From contig JAFIFB010000044.1 of assembly GCA_020832285.1 (NCBI GenBank), positions 25,683 through 89,682 of the forward strand: a stretch of 64,000 nt of DNA. Direction: 5' to 3'. Below are positions 18,249 through 25,999 of the stretch, one piece after another. The position numbers were made by a program, and so were the translations under genes. This DNA is from Balneolaceae bacterium. GTDB taxonomy: Bacteria; Bacteroidota; Rhodothermia; Balneolales; Balneolaceae. Each line of letters starts with the position of its first letter. Position 1 is the stretch's first letter. The notes below the pieces were generated by a model that saw nothing but the letters and a program-made list of their open reading frames with translations, did no database searches and was not told where the DNA came from.

Positions 18249-18737
18249 TCAGATAAGATTTTTTGTTTTGTTGATGGATTCCTCTGCCATCAACTGATGG
18301 TATTTACTCAGTTTTTTCGCGTATTCGTGATTTTCCATACTCAGCATTCGCACGGCAAGCAGGCCCGCATTTTTTGCTTTCCCGATGGCTACGGTGGCTA
18401 CCGGTACCCCGTTAGGCATCTGCACGATGGAGTAGAGGCTGTCAACCCCTCCAAGTGCTGTGGTTTTGACTGGCACGCCAATTACAGGGAGAGTGGTGTA
18501 GGAAGCGAGCATTCCGGGCAGATGAGCTGCTCCTCCGGCACCTGCGATAATAATTTTAAGGCCTTTTTCACGTGCTGTGGCGCCATATTCTGCCATCAAA
18601 CCGGGAGTTCGATGGGCTGAAACCACCTTTTTTTCATAGGAAACATTAAACTCATCCAGAATTTCTGCAGCTTCTTTCATGGTGGGCCAGTCGCTGTCAC
18701 TGCCCATTACCAGGCCTACAACGGGTTGTTGAGACAT
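18249..18737 (-). CDS. purE: N5-carboxyaminoimidazole ribonucleotide mutase PurE
   Basis: This cytoplasmic enzyme converts N5-CAIR to CAIR in purine synthesis. The 162-residue product has the family motifs [13 protein letters not shown] at the N-terminus, [25 protein letters not shown] and the [18 protein letters not shown] helix, with the catalytic histidine in the SAHRTP loop. The purK partner is not adjacent. The cytochrome gene follows with a 3-base gap on the same strand. Confidence 0.97.
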   Translation of the reverse strand: MSQQPVVGLVMGSDSDWPTMKEAAEILDEFNVSYEKKVVSAHRTPGLMAEYGATAREKGLKIIIAGAGGAAHLPGMLASYTTLPVIGVPVKTTALGGVDSLYSIVQMPNGVPVATVAIGKAKNAGLLAVRMLSMENHEYAKKLSKYHQLMAEESINKTKNLI

Positions 18738-18799
18738 ATTTTTTTAATTGAGGTATTTTTAAGTGTCTGTTTCCCGAGAAAGATATTGATATTCCCCCT

Positions 18800-19010
18800 T
18801 TTTCTCTGCAATTAAATTTAGGTGTCGGCTTGCAAGCCATTTTAGATTCTGCAATGAGCATGCTTTCGGTAAACGTCCGCCGCCAAACCGATCTATGCCG
18901 GGGCTTATTCCAGAACCACGAAATCGTTCTGCCGCCTGCTCCTCATAGCCTTGGGCGACGTGGTGCCTGCCCCTCAAAGTGTTGGGCTGTATGGGGACAT
19001 AAGAATAGAG
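18800..19010 (-). ncRNA. Possible structured RNA between purE and tRNA-Ser
   Basis: The 382 bases between purE and the tRNA include a GC-rich core that stands out from other intergenic DNA here. On the minus strand it can pair CAGAAC with GTTCTG, CTATG with CATAG, GGGGC with GCCCC, and GTCGCC with a GGCGGAC-type partner in a nested order, as in a folded RNA. No gene frame is supported; the ORF on this strand is antisense to the tRNA. I tested by eye for SRP RNA, RNase P RNA, tmRNA and 6S RNA signatures and could not match any, so identity and even strand are open. Confidence 0.4.
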
Positions 19011-19119
19011 TAACTCTTGAGGGAAATGTTTTGTAAAATTGAATAACTCTGAACTTCTCCTGCAGTTGTTATTGAATGTAGAATTATAAACCGGTATCTT
19101 TCTGTTCTGTTTGAAAAAT

Positions 19120-19208
19120 GGAGGGGTGCCAGAGTGGTCGAATGGGCTCGCCTGGAAAGCGTGTGTACCGTGAAAACGGTACCGAGGGTTCGAATCCCTC
19201 CCCCTCCG
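19120..19208 (+). tRNA. tRNA-Ser (anticodon GGA)
   Basis: The 89-base gene has a 7-bp acceptor stem GGAGGGG/CCCCTCC, the anticodon loop CTGGAAA (anticodon GGA, reading UCC and UCU), a long class II variable arm (TACCG/CGGTA hairpin) and the T-arm GGGTTCGAATCCC. One U-U mismatch occurs within the anticodon stem (CTCGC/GCGTG). The 3' CCA is not encoded; discriminator G19208 is followed by CTG. Confidence 0.97.
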
Positions 19209-19240
19209 CTGTTTCGATCTGTCGGAACATGTTTCTGGAT

Positions 19241-19276
19241 AAAGGATACCTGCATTCATTGTCGGTATCCTTTTTT
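19241..19276 (+). terminator. Rho-independent terminator after tRNA-Ser
   Basis: A 9-bp stem AAGGATACC/GGTATCCTT with a 13-base loop runs into six or more T residues, 33 bases beyond the tRNA. It ends the tRNA transcript before the next gene. Confidence 0.88.
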
Positions 19277-19319
19277 GCTATATAAATCTAAATATAAAAA
19301 GATACCGGGATTTTAAATT

Positions 19320-19904
19320 TTGTTTCTGCTATTCGAAGTCATACCGGCAGCGTATATTCCGCTTTTTATCTTTTTTGCGCGGATACTTGATGTAAGTATC
19401 GGCACATTAAGGATCATGTTTGTGTCGAAGGGATATCGGATGAAAGCCACACTATTGGGTTTTATCGAAGTGTTCATTTGGATTATTATTGTGGCTCAGA
19501 TATTCCAGAATCTCGATAACTGGATGAACTACGTGGCTTTTGCGGGCGGTTTTGCAGCCGGAAACTTCATCGGAATGTATATTGAAGAGCAGATGAAAAT
19601 GGGCATCCAGATTTTCAGGATAATTGTGGGGCAAGAGAGTGCCTTTCTGTCGGAAAAACTGAAAGAAGCAAACTTTCGGGTAACCGAACTCTCTGGAGAA
19701 GGAAAGTACGGGCCGGTAAAAATTATATTTACCGTTGCAAAGCGAAAGCGCTGGCAGGAATTGGCAGATATTGTAGGTAAATACGCTCCAAATGCATTTT
19801 ACTCGGTGGAAGATGTGAAGCACGTTTCCCAGATGGATGAAGAAGTTCAGCCCTACAAGCAGGATCTCATCACGCGGATGTTGAAATTGAAAAAAGGAAT
19901 TTAG
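19320..19904 (+). CDS. UPF0316 membrane protein (DUF5698/DUF2179)
   Basis: The 194-residue product has three N-terminal membrane helices (about residues 5-25, 44-62 and 68-86), including ARILDVSIGTLRIMFVSKGYR, the conserved start of UPF0316 proteins. A cytoplasmic DUF2179 domain follows (VTELSGEGKYGPVKIIFTVAKRKR). Its function is unknown. The start is TTG at 19320, chosen because the first helix begins at once and no ATG lies before residue 33. It follows the tRNA terminator and has no partner. Confidence 0.88.
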   Translation: MFLLFEVIPAAYIPLFIFFARILDVSIGTLRIMFVSKGYRMKATLLGFIEVFIWIIIVAQIFQNLDNWMNYVAFAGGFAAGNFIGMYIEEQMKMGIQIFRIIVGQESAFLSEKLKEANFRVTELSGEGKYGPVKIIFTVAKRKRWQELADIVGKYAPNAFYSVEDVKHVSQMDEEVQPYKQDLITRMLKLKKGI

Positions 19905-19954
19905 TTAAGTCGAATCAGATTTGCCAGTGAGTCATGGGATGAGTCAACACTGTA

Positions 19955-20095
19955 TAGTATCGTGTCAATGATAAAACATCGGGTAAAACCCGCAAAGTTT
20001 CCTTTCTGTAATTATCACTTTCTTCATAATTTTAAGATTTTAAAAAAAACTTTGCGGGTTTCTTACGAAACTTCAAGTTTGACACGACAATAGTA
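19955..20095 (+). mobile_element. MITE-like element 1
   Basis: The left end TAGTATCGTGTCAA and right end TTTGACACGACAATAGTA are inverted copies. Inside lies a perfect 15-bp inverted repeat AAACCCGCAAAGTTT (19986-20000 with 20047-20061). It is non-coding and about 141 bp long. Its left part GATAAAACATCGGGTAA resembles the same part of elements 2 and 3, so the three form one family. Confidence 0.75.
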
Positions 20096-20238
20096 TCGAC
20101 CCAGATTTGATCAGTTGTGTAAAGACCTGACAGCATTCACGGGGCCAGTGTTTTTCTGGGTAATTGTCAGCGTCAGTAACTTTTAGAAAAAAGTGAACAC
20201 TGTTCGATTATCTCACAAAATCCAACGCTCAGATCCCA

Positions 20239-20380
20239 CTAGTGTCGTGTCAACTGTGAAAGTGTGAGTGAGTCATCAGACGAGTCGATCCGGGATCATC
20301 CCAATCATCTACATTGGTATATTTTTTGAAAAACTCGTCAGATGACTTAACCCGACGTTTTATCTTTGACATAACACTAG
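20239..20380 (+). mobile_element. MITE-like element 2 (near-identical copy at 63866)
   Basis: The 142-bp element runs from CTAGTGTCGTGTCAA to TTGACATAACACTAG, which are inverted repeats. The interior pairs GTCATCAGACGAGT with ACTCGTCAGATGAC (13 of 14). An inverted copy fills the right end of the window with only about four differences, which shows recent movement or gene conversion. No coding capacity is present, so a transposase encoded elsewhere would be needed. Confidence 0.85.
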
Positions 20381-20433
20381 GTGACCCTACTTAGGGGCAG
20401 TGGGTGCTGACAGGTTTCGATCGACATTTCATA

Positions 20434-20449
20434 TTTGATACGACACTAA
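20434..20449 (+). repeat. Orphan right end of a MITE-like element
   Basis: TTTGATACGACACTAA matches the right-end consensus of the neighbouring elements, but no left end pairs with it. It may be a remnant split by the insertion of element 2. It overlaps the last codons of the broken toxin gene. Confidence 0.5.
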
Positions 20450-20748
20450 TCAGTGCGTCTGGTCCACATCTCTGAATCTCTGGATGTATGAAAAACGGCT
20501 CTGACCGATACGATGTTTTCAGTCTCATCAACAGTAAAATGTATCATATGGGAAAAAGTATGTAGTGGCATGCAGCGGACCTTATCATATCGAACCTGAA
20601 AGAAAGGGGATGTTTTAAGTTTGTTAATTTGTCGGTTCAACTCTTGTTCAAATAAGCGGCCAAGGCCCGGCTGCTTTTCTTCTTAATAATCAATACTTTG
20701 CTGAATATCTTCCACAGCACGCCGGTCAATCCGGATAGAAAAACTCAT
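20446..20748 (-). pseudogene. RelE/ParE-family toxin interrupted by an in-frame stop
   Basis: Reading from ATG 20748 gives MSFSIRIDRRAVEDIQQSIDY, a stop (TAA, 20685-20683) at codon 22, and then in the same frame EEKQPGLGRLFEQELNRQINKLKTSPFFQVRYDKVRCMPL...VRAVFHTSRD. Together this is a complete ParE-type toxin of about 100 residues. Relatives have a tyrosine or similar residue at the stop, so one base change (TAT or TAC to TAA) would explain it. The ATG overlaps the stop of the antitoxin gene (ATGA). The ORF track shows only the 3' part, from TTG 20640. Either the toxin is dead or this is a sequence error. Confidence 0.85.
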
Positions 20749-20957
20749 TCTTCCTGATCCTTAAACACCCATTGTTTTCGTGCCTGTTCCCAGGATAGTT
20801 GCTCATGTTGTGATTCTGTACGGATACGCTCTCGAACCACTTCTTTATGAAATTCCGGGACCGGATAAGGCTGTGATGCCTCCAGTCCAAGCTGGCTGAT
20901 TAGCTCCATGAAAAAATCGTATTTATCATCCGGTATTTGTAAAACTATTTCTTTCAT
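20745..20957 (-). CDS. Antitoxin of a ParE-type module
   Basis: The 70-residue product (MKEIVLQIPDDKYDFFMELISQLGLEAS...) has the size, charge and opening of small antitoxins paired with ParE-type toxins: a short beta strand, an amphipathic helix and a flexible acidic C-terminal arm (WEQARKQWVFKDQEE) that would wrap the toxin. It overlaps the toxin frame by ATGA, the usual layout. The antitoxin is intact although its toxin frame is broken. Confidence 0.8.
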   Translation of the reverse strand: MKEIVLQIPDDKYDFFMELISQLGLEASQPYPVPEFHKEVVRERIRTESQHEQLSWEQARKQWVFKDQEE

Positions 20958-21482
20958 AGCCTTCTATTTTGTTGTGTTGTCTTAATATATAAATTATCAA
21001 CGATAAAATAACAGGAAGCATATTTATCCCGCATTTCTCACCAAGAAATTTAGTTGTGGGCAATCCCGACAGTAGTCGGGAGAAAATGGTTGTGGAAACT
21101 TTCCTGAGTATGAGCAAGCCATTTCAGAGACAACGCATCCGCCTGAGGCGGAAAATTTCACAACATCTGACAAGGTGTTTTAGTACTATCACTGAAAATG
21201 TAGGTTAAGGCTTTAATAATCAAATTGATAGATTTATTCATATTTTTTTTGAGTACCGAGCGAAGCGATTCCCGTGAAACGAAATGAGGTCATACCTATT
21301 CAATGGATAAGCCTTCAATAGCATGCATTAACGCCACATCTGGTGAATATCCGGTCAAAAGTTTCTATTCAAACTAATTTCCTTGTATTTTCATTTTATG
21401 GATTATAAAAATATAATAACCCTCGACCATTCCAGCTCACAAATCCTGAGGATTATTCCTTTCAAAGCAACAACAGAAGAGC
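20958..21482. other. Non-coding stretch with palindromic repeats
   Basis: No gene is supported in these 525 bases. They include a complex repeat with two short palindromes (21028-21170). The ORF at 20926-21117 is a translation through that repeat. Bases 21171-21482 show nothing I can identify. Confidence 0.65.
21028..21170 (+). repeat. Palindrome-bearing dispersed repeat, copy 1
   Basis: The stretch carries CCCGCATTTCTCACCAAGAAAT at the left, CCCGACAGTAGTCGGG (21065-21080), and CCGCCTGAGGCGG (21139-21151) near the right. Parts recur in inverted orientation at 37841-37920 and the left part recurs at 38342-38369. It looks like a REP-type intergenic element. Confidence 0.7.
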
Positions 21483-22439
21483 TTACTTCTTACCGTCGTT
21501 AAGCCAGGCCACTTTCTGTTCGGATTGATGCTTCGCACCGATAATGTCACGGTAGAGATCGGGGCGGCGTGCTTTTTTGTAGCGGTGGCCGCCTGCATCG
21601 GTCAGTTTTTTAGCGGTGATGGTGGCTGTGGCCAGGTCATCATCCAGTTTGCGGCATTCGGCAATCACATCTCCGAACGGATCAATTATCATCGAGCAGC
21701 CGTTTTTCAACTGGTCTTCATCCATTCCGATCGGATTGGCAAAAACCACGTAAGCAGCATTATCATATGCCCTGGCAGGAAGCCATTTCATCAGCCATTG
21801 GCGCCCTTTCAGGCCGTCAAACTCCAGTCGGAGAGATGTAGGGTCTTCCCGTCGCTTTTTCCATAGTTCGGGGTCTACGAATCCGGCACCTGGCCGGGTG
21901 GAGGGTGTACACATGGTTACATGTGGCATAAAAATGATATCGGCTCCCAAAAGGTTAGTGGCCCTTACATTTTCGATGATGTTGTTGTCATAACAGATCA
22001 GAATTCCGCAGGTCCACTCTTCGATCTGAAAAAGACAGTAGCTGTTACCTGGCGACAGGTGGCTGCTGATGAATGGGTGCATCTTCCGGTATGTAGCCAC
22101 AACACCATCTCCATTTACACATATATAGGTATTGTATAATTTTTGATCTTCATCTTTCTCATATAATCCGGCCAGCAGATGAATACCGTACTTTTCAGCA
22201 ATTCTTATGAGTTTTTCTGTCGAAGGGCCGTCTGGAACAATTTCTGCAAGATCCAGCATTTCTTCTTTGGAAAGTGAATTGGCAATCGTATACCCGCTGA
22301 TGCAACACTCGTGGAAAGCTACAACGTTTGACCCCTCTTCTGCGGCACCTGCACATAACCGGTCGATTCGACCAAGATTGTATGCTTTATCCAGGCTTCT
22401 GTTTTCAAATTGTACGGTGGTTATTTTAAGGTTTTTCAT
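21483..22439 (-). CDS. Carbon-nitrogen hydrolase (nitrilase family)
   Basis: The 318-residue product (start moved from 22505 to ATG 22439, MKNLKITTVQFENRS) is a nitrilase-superfamily amidase. The catalytic triad is visible: Glu in VAFHECCISGY, Lys in TYRKMHPF and Cys in CGILICYDNN. The DPFGDVIAECRKLDDDLATATI segment near the C-terminus is also typical. Substrates of this family range from carbamoyl compounds to nitriles and omega-amides; here it cannot be told. It is separated from yjbQ by 110 bases on the same strand. Confidence 0.88.
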   Translation of the reverse strand: MKNLKITTVQFENRSLDKAYNLGRIDRLCAGAAEEGSNVVAFHECCISGYTIANSLSKEEMLDLAEIVPDGPSTEKLIRIAEKYGIHLLAGLYEKDEDQKLYNTYICVNGDGVVATYRKMHPFISSHLSPGNSYCLFQIEEWTCGILICYDNNIIENVRATNLLGADIIFMPHVTMCTPSTRPGAGFVDPELWKKRREDPTSLRLEFDGLKGRQWLMKWLPARAYDNAAYVVFANPIGMDEDQLKNGCSMIIDPFGDVIAECRKLDDDLATATITAKKLTDAGGHRYKKARRPDLYRDIIGAKHQSEQKVAWLNDGKK

Positions 22440-22549
22440 GGGTATGATTGGATATATTTGTGAGATTTTGAAAAATGAAAGTAATGTAAATCCGGTAAGT
22501 TTCAATGATAGAATGGTCCTGCTGATATAAATCTTTTTTACCGCTCATT

Positions 22550-22972
22550 TCAGCTTCCCATCACGGTTACCACAATTTTTCTTGAACCTCCCCGGTTCCG
22601 GTGTTCGCACAGATAGATCCCCTGCCAGGTACCCAGATTGAATTGGCCGCTGGTAACGGGAATGGTTACCGAATGTCCCAGAATAGAGCTTTTGATATGA
22701 GAGGTCATATCATCAGGGCCTTCGAGTGTATGCTCAAACAGTGAGGTATCTTCCGGCACCATCCGGTTGAAGTGAGATTCAAAATCGCGGCGTACTGAGG
22801 GATCGGCATTTTCATTAAGCGTAAGGCCAGCACTGGTGTGCTTGATGTGGACGTGAGCAATGCCGGTGTTCACATCCGACAGTTCCGGGATATTATCTAA
22901 AACTTCCCGTGTGATCAGATGAAATCCGCGCGGTTTTGGGGTCAGTGAAATCTGTTTCTGGAAAATTTTCAT
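22550..22972 (-). CDS. yjbQ: YjbQ family protein (UPF0047)
   Basis: The 140-residue product (start set at ATG 22972, MKIFQKQISL) has the family core HVHIKHTSAGLTLNENADPSVRRDFESHFNRMVPED and the metal-site histidines, plus the tail LGTWQGIYLCEHR. YjbQ proteins form small trimers with weak thiamine-phosphate synthase activity in vitro, but the true role is unresolved. The gene follows the SDR gene closely on the same strand and is probably co-transcribed. Confidence 0.93.
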   Translation of the reverse strand: MKIFQKQISLTPKPRGFHLITREVLDNIPELSDVNTGIAHVHIKHTSAGLTLNENADPSVRRDFESHFNRMVPEDTSLFEHTLEGPDDMTSHIKSSILGHSVTIPVTSGQFNLGTWQGIYLCEHRNRGGSRKIVVTVMGS

Positions 22973-22998
22973 AAGAGAACGATTTTGTTCGATCAATT

Positions 22999-23775
22999 TT
23001 AACCGAATAAGCCGGAAATAGCACCGCCGTCATGGCTGATGGTCTGCCCGGTAACGTAGCCGCTGTGAGGAGAGAGCAGCCACACTGCGAGGGATGCAAG
23101 TTCTTCAGCCTTACCCATTCGCCTGACCGGAATACCGGCTTCCATCTGCTCTTTGGCTTTTTCTTGGGAGATATTTTTCATACTGCTGTTATTTTTAATC
23201 ACACGATCAATAGCCGGAGTTTCGTGAGCACCGGGTGCGATTGTATTAACAGTCACGCCTTTCGGTGCAACCTCCTGTGACAGGGTTTTTGCAAATCCTA
23301 CAACACCTGCTCGAAACGAGTTGCTGAGTGTAAGGGCCGGAATCGGTTCTTTCACCGATTTGCTTTCGATAAAAAGCATCCGTCCATACCCGTTTTCTGC
23401 GAAGATCGGGGCAAGGCGAAGGGAGAGATCCACTTTCCAGCGCATAACAAGCTGCCAGGCGGCGTCCCAGTCATCCATATTGGTTTGGAGCGGAGTACCA
23501 GTCGGTGGTCCGCCTGCATTCAGAACAATTCCGTGCAGGTCATCTTTTTTAGCAGCATTCTCAATTTTATCGATGGTTTCACTGTAGATCAGGCTGCCCT
23601 CGATAATTTCTGTTTTCTCTTCAAAATGGCGATATTTTTCTCTTAATTCGTCCCCGCGCCGGGCTACAACCACAACTTTCGCTCCTTCAATTAAAAGCTG
23701 GCGGGTGATAGCCTCGCCGAAACCGCTGCTGGCTCCGCAAACGATAAATCTCTGATCAGATATTTTTAAGTCCAT
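22999..23775 (-). CDS. Atypical SDR family oxidoreductase
   Basis: The 258-residue product is a short-chain dehydrogenase/reductase. The nucleotide-binding VCGASSGFGEAITRQL and the NAGG strand are intact. At the active site the usual YxxxK is replaced: the sequence reads LTLSNSFRAGVVGFAKTLS, so tyrosine is serine and lysine is arginine. This is a known divergent SDR subgroup, whose catalysis must differ or be lost. The C-terminal GYVTGQTISHDGGAISG is standard. It lies between a THUMP methyltransferase gene and yjbQ on one strand. Confidence 0.88.
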   Translation of the reverse strand: MDLKISDQRFIVCGASSGFGEAITRQLLIEGAKVVVVARRGDELREKYRHFEEKTEIIEGSLIYSETIDKIENAAKKDDLHGIVLNAGGPPTGTPLQTNMDDWDAAWQLVMRWKVDLSLRLAPIFAENGYGRMLFIESKSVKEPIPALTLSNSFRAGVVGFAKTLSQEVAPKGVTVNTIAPGAHETPAIDRVIKNNSSMKNISQEKAKEQMEAGIPVRRMGKAEELASLAVWLLSPHSGYVTGQTISHDGGAISGLFG

Positions 23776-23822
23776 AAATTGAGTTTATTTTTTATTGTTT
23801 TAATCTGAACTATTCACCAATA

Positions 23823-24980
23823 CTACTTTTTACTGCCTCTGTAAAGTTCATATTCCAGAAGACGGCATTCAAGTGTTGAGTTAAAAAAAGCTGTGCGGCT
23901 TGAGGCTCTCAGACCAATTTTCTTGGCCAGTTTCATATTTGCAGTAAAAACGTAGCCTGTTTTTCCCGGGCATTCACTTTTCATAAAATCCCCGATCTGT
24001 TTATAGAGCGGACGCAGATCCCGGTCGTCACCCAGGCGCATACCGTACGGGGGATTAACCACAACTACACCATCTCCATCAGGAATATTTGTCTCGGAAA
24101 TATCACAGGTTTCAAACTCGATGATGTGATCTACACCCGCCGTCTGCGCATTCTTTTTTGCTGTGATGATGGCGTTCGGGTCATTATCTGTGGCGATAAA
24201 CTTGCCCATGGGATTACGGTTTACCCTGGATTTTGCATCCGAACGAATCGCCTGATAGAATTCATCATCATATCCCAGAAGGTGCATAAAGCCAAAATTG
24301 TTCCGGAGGGAAGCTGGTGCGCGGTTCATTGCTTTCATCACGGCTTCAATCACAATAGTGCCACTGCCGGTCATCGGATTGATGAAGTGCTGGCCGGGCA
24401 CCCAGCGGGTTGATTCTGTAATACCAGCGGCCAGTGTTTCCTGCATTGGAGCGGAAGTAGAAGATGTCCGATAATTTCGCCGGGAGAGTGATTCGCCGGA
24501 AGTATCGATAAAAATACGTGCTTCTTCTCCGGTCCAATAGAGAAACAGAACAGATTTGTTGAGGTTTGAGCCACTGTCGGGCCGCCGACCTTGTTTGAAA
24601 CGGACCCGGTCTGCCACGGCATCTTTTACAACCAGGTTGGCGTACTGGTCATTTTCGATGGTAGGATGATCCACCCGGGAGGTTACCGTGAAATATCCAT
24701 CGGGCGAAAACCATTCTTCCCACGGAAGTATTTTTAACCAGTTCCTGAGCTTATCGGGGTTCGCTATATTTTGTTCATCCACAAGATAATGGACCCTGTG
24801 AGCGGTTCGGAGCCAAAAATTGAGACTGATGCAATCGTTCAGGGATGCTTCCACCTCAACGCCGGTTTCCCGTTTTGTTTTGATGGAGAATCCAAGATCT
24901 CTGACTTCTTTCTCGAGAAAAGGAGCGAGACCCAGTGGACAGGTGATGCTAACGGTACTTTTTTTATGAAAATCTGCCAT
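23823..24980 (-). CDS. THUMP-domain RNA methyltransferase
   Basis: The 385-residue product has an N-terminal ferredoxin-like/THUMP region (about residues 10-165) and a class I methyltransferase domain. The domain holds NPMTGSGTIVIEA for SAM binding and VVVNPPYGMRLGD, the NPPY motif of N-methyltransferases. It is closest to RlmL/YpsC-type enzymes that methylate N2 of a guanosine in 23S rRNA, so an rRNA target is likely. It is first in a leftward run with the SDR and yjbQ genes. Confidence 0.9.
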   Translation of the reverse strand: MADFHKKSTVSITCPLGLAPFLEKEVRDLGFSIKTKRETGVEVEASLNDCISLNFWLRTAHRVHYLVDEQNIANPDKLRNWLKILPWEEWFSPDGYFTVTSRVDHPTIENDQYANLVVKDAVADRVRFKQGRRPDSGSNLNKSVLFLYWTGEEARIFIDTSGESLSRRNYRTSSTSAPMQETLAAGITESTRWVPGQHFINPMTGSGTIVIEAVMKAMNRAPASLRNNFGFMHLLGYDDEFYQAIRSDAKSRVNRNPMGKFIATDNDPNAIITAKKNAQTAGVDHIIEFETCDISETNIPDGDGVVVVNPPYGMRLGDDRDLRPLYKQIGDFMKSECPGKTGYVFTANMKLAKKIGLRASSRTAFFNSTLECRLLEYELYRGSKK

Positions 24981-24998
24981 TAAAAATGATTTTTACAC

Positions 24999-25036
24999 AA
25001 AAAAACCGGTTAACTGATATTTCAATCAACCGGTTT
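24999..25036 (-). terminator. Rho-independent terminator of the FKBP gene
   Basis: On the minus strand a 9-bp stem AAACCGGTT/AACCGGTTT is followed by a T-rich tract. It lies between the FKBP gene stop and the THUMP gene start. Confidence 0.85.
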
Positions 25037-25055
25037 ACATTCTGATGTTAAAAAA

Positions 25056-25484
25056 TTATACAACCTCAACCAGTTCGATGTCAAACGTGAGATCTTCGCC
25101 CGCGAGCGGATGGTTGGCGTCAAGTGTCAGATCAGTATCACCGACTTTGGTAATTCTTACAGGTACAGGCTGACCGTTTGGCTGATTTACTTGCAACTGC
25201 ATTCCAACTTCCGGTTTAACTCCTTCGGGAAGCTGGTCTTTGGGTACGTTGATGACTAAATCTTCTCTTGCCTCACCATATGCCTCATCAGTTGGGATAT
25301 CTATTTTTGTTGAATCTCCCACATCCATACCTACGACTGCTTTTTCAAATCCGGGAATGAGCTGGCCTTCGCCGAGGGTAAATTCAAGAGGTTCTTTTTC
25401 TTCCGAAGTATCAAAAACTTCTCCATTTTTCAATGTTCCAGTATAGTGAACTTTTACAGTATCACCGTCTTTTGCTTTAGACAA
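25056..25484 (-). CDS. SlyD-like FKBP-type peptidyl-prolyl isomerase
   Basis: The 142-residue product has the FKBP half-domain VKVHYTGTLKNGEVFDTSEEKEPLEFTLGEGQLIPGFEKAVVGM. The insert-in-flap chaperone domain (EAREDLVINVPKDQLP...VTDLTLDANHPLAGEDLTF type) is as in SlyD. The histidine-rich metal tail of enterobacterial SlyD is missing; the protein ends DIELVEVV. It isomerises prolyl bonds and holds unfolded chains, probably in the cytoplasm since no signal is present. It is a monocistronic gene with its own terminator. Confidence 0.93.
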   Translation of the reverse strand: MSKAKDGDTVKVHYTGTLKNGEVFDTSEEKEPLEFTLGEGQLIPGFEKAVVGMDVGDSTKIDIPTDEAYGEAREDLVINVPKDQLPEGVKPEVGMQLQVNQPNGQPVPVRITKVGDTDLTLDANHPLAGEDLTFDIELVEVV

Positions 25485-25550
25485 AATGTTCCTATTCTTT
25501 TATTTATATATTTAATTAATCTCTAAAGTTAACCTTTTTTACGCAGAATT

Positions 25551-25994
25551 TTGAATAGAAAGCCGTTATCACCTGAAGAACCAATATCTATTAACGATAT
25601 TTTATATCAAACTAAAACCATTGCCGTGATCGGCTGTTCGTCAAAACTGCACAGAACCAGTCACAGAATTACCGGGTATTTGCAGAATGCCGGTTACCGG
25701 ATCATCCCGGTTAATCCGAATGAATCGGAAGTGCATAGCGAAAAGAGTTACTCTTCGATGAATGAAATTCCCGATGATTTAAACATCGACCTGATCAATA
25801 TTTTCCGCAACAGGAGGCACACACCTGAAATGATGAGAAATATCCTGGAGTGGTCGGGAAAAACCGGGAATAAACCTCCGGTTTGGACTCAGCCTGGAGT
25901 GAGCAGCAACGAGTCAAAAAGCCTGGCTTTAGAGAACGGTTTCACATATATCGAAAACCGCTGTATTATGGTTGAGCATGGCAGGCTGGAATAA
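25551..25994 (+). CDS. CoA-binding domain protein (YccU type)
   Basis: The 147-residue product has a Rossmann-like CoA_binding_2 domain: TIAVIGCSSKLHRTSHRITGYLQNAGYRIIPVNPNE, then INIFRNRRHTPEM and VWTQPGVSSNES, ending with NRCIMVEH. The family resembles the nucleotide-binding part of succinyl-CoA synthetase alpha. The role is unknown. The start appears to be TTG 25551, since no ATG lies nearby upstream of the first strand. Confidence 0.9.
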   Translation: MNRKPLSPEEPISINDILYQTKTIAVIGCSSKLHRTSHRITGYLQNAGYRIIPVNPNESEVHSEKSYSSMNEIPDDLNIDLINIFRNRRHTPEMMRNILEWSGKTGNKPPVWTQPGVSSNESKSLALENGFTYIENRCIMVEHGRLE

Positions 25995-25999
25995 GCAGG

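Larger units (their letters stand above)
19905..20445. other. Repeat-filled non-coding stretch
   Basis: No gene is supported. The stretch carries two complete miniature inverted-repeat elements and the right end of a third (listed separately), packed between the UPF0316 gene and the broken ParE toxin. The 140 bases between the two elements show no feature I can name. Confidence 0.7.

Noticed and set aside
18800-19010. SRP RNA gene next to tRNA-Ser
   Set aside because: The position is suggestive, but the conserved GGAAG-AGCAG apical region of SRP RNA is not present on either strand, so the RNA is left unassigned.
18759-19259. ORF of 166 residues on the minus strand across the tRNA-Ser region
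   Set aside because: Its GRDSNPRYRFHGTHAFQASPFDHSGTPP part is the antisense translation of tRNA-Ser, a well-known false protein, and the rest runs through the foldable non-coding stretch.
18974-19316. ORFs 18974-19255 (-) and 19134-19316 (+)
   Set aside because: Both lie over the tRNA-Ser gene and have no domain.
20926-21117. 63-residue ORF upstream of the antitoxin
   Set aside because: It reads through the palindromic repeat and overlaps the antitoxin start.
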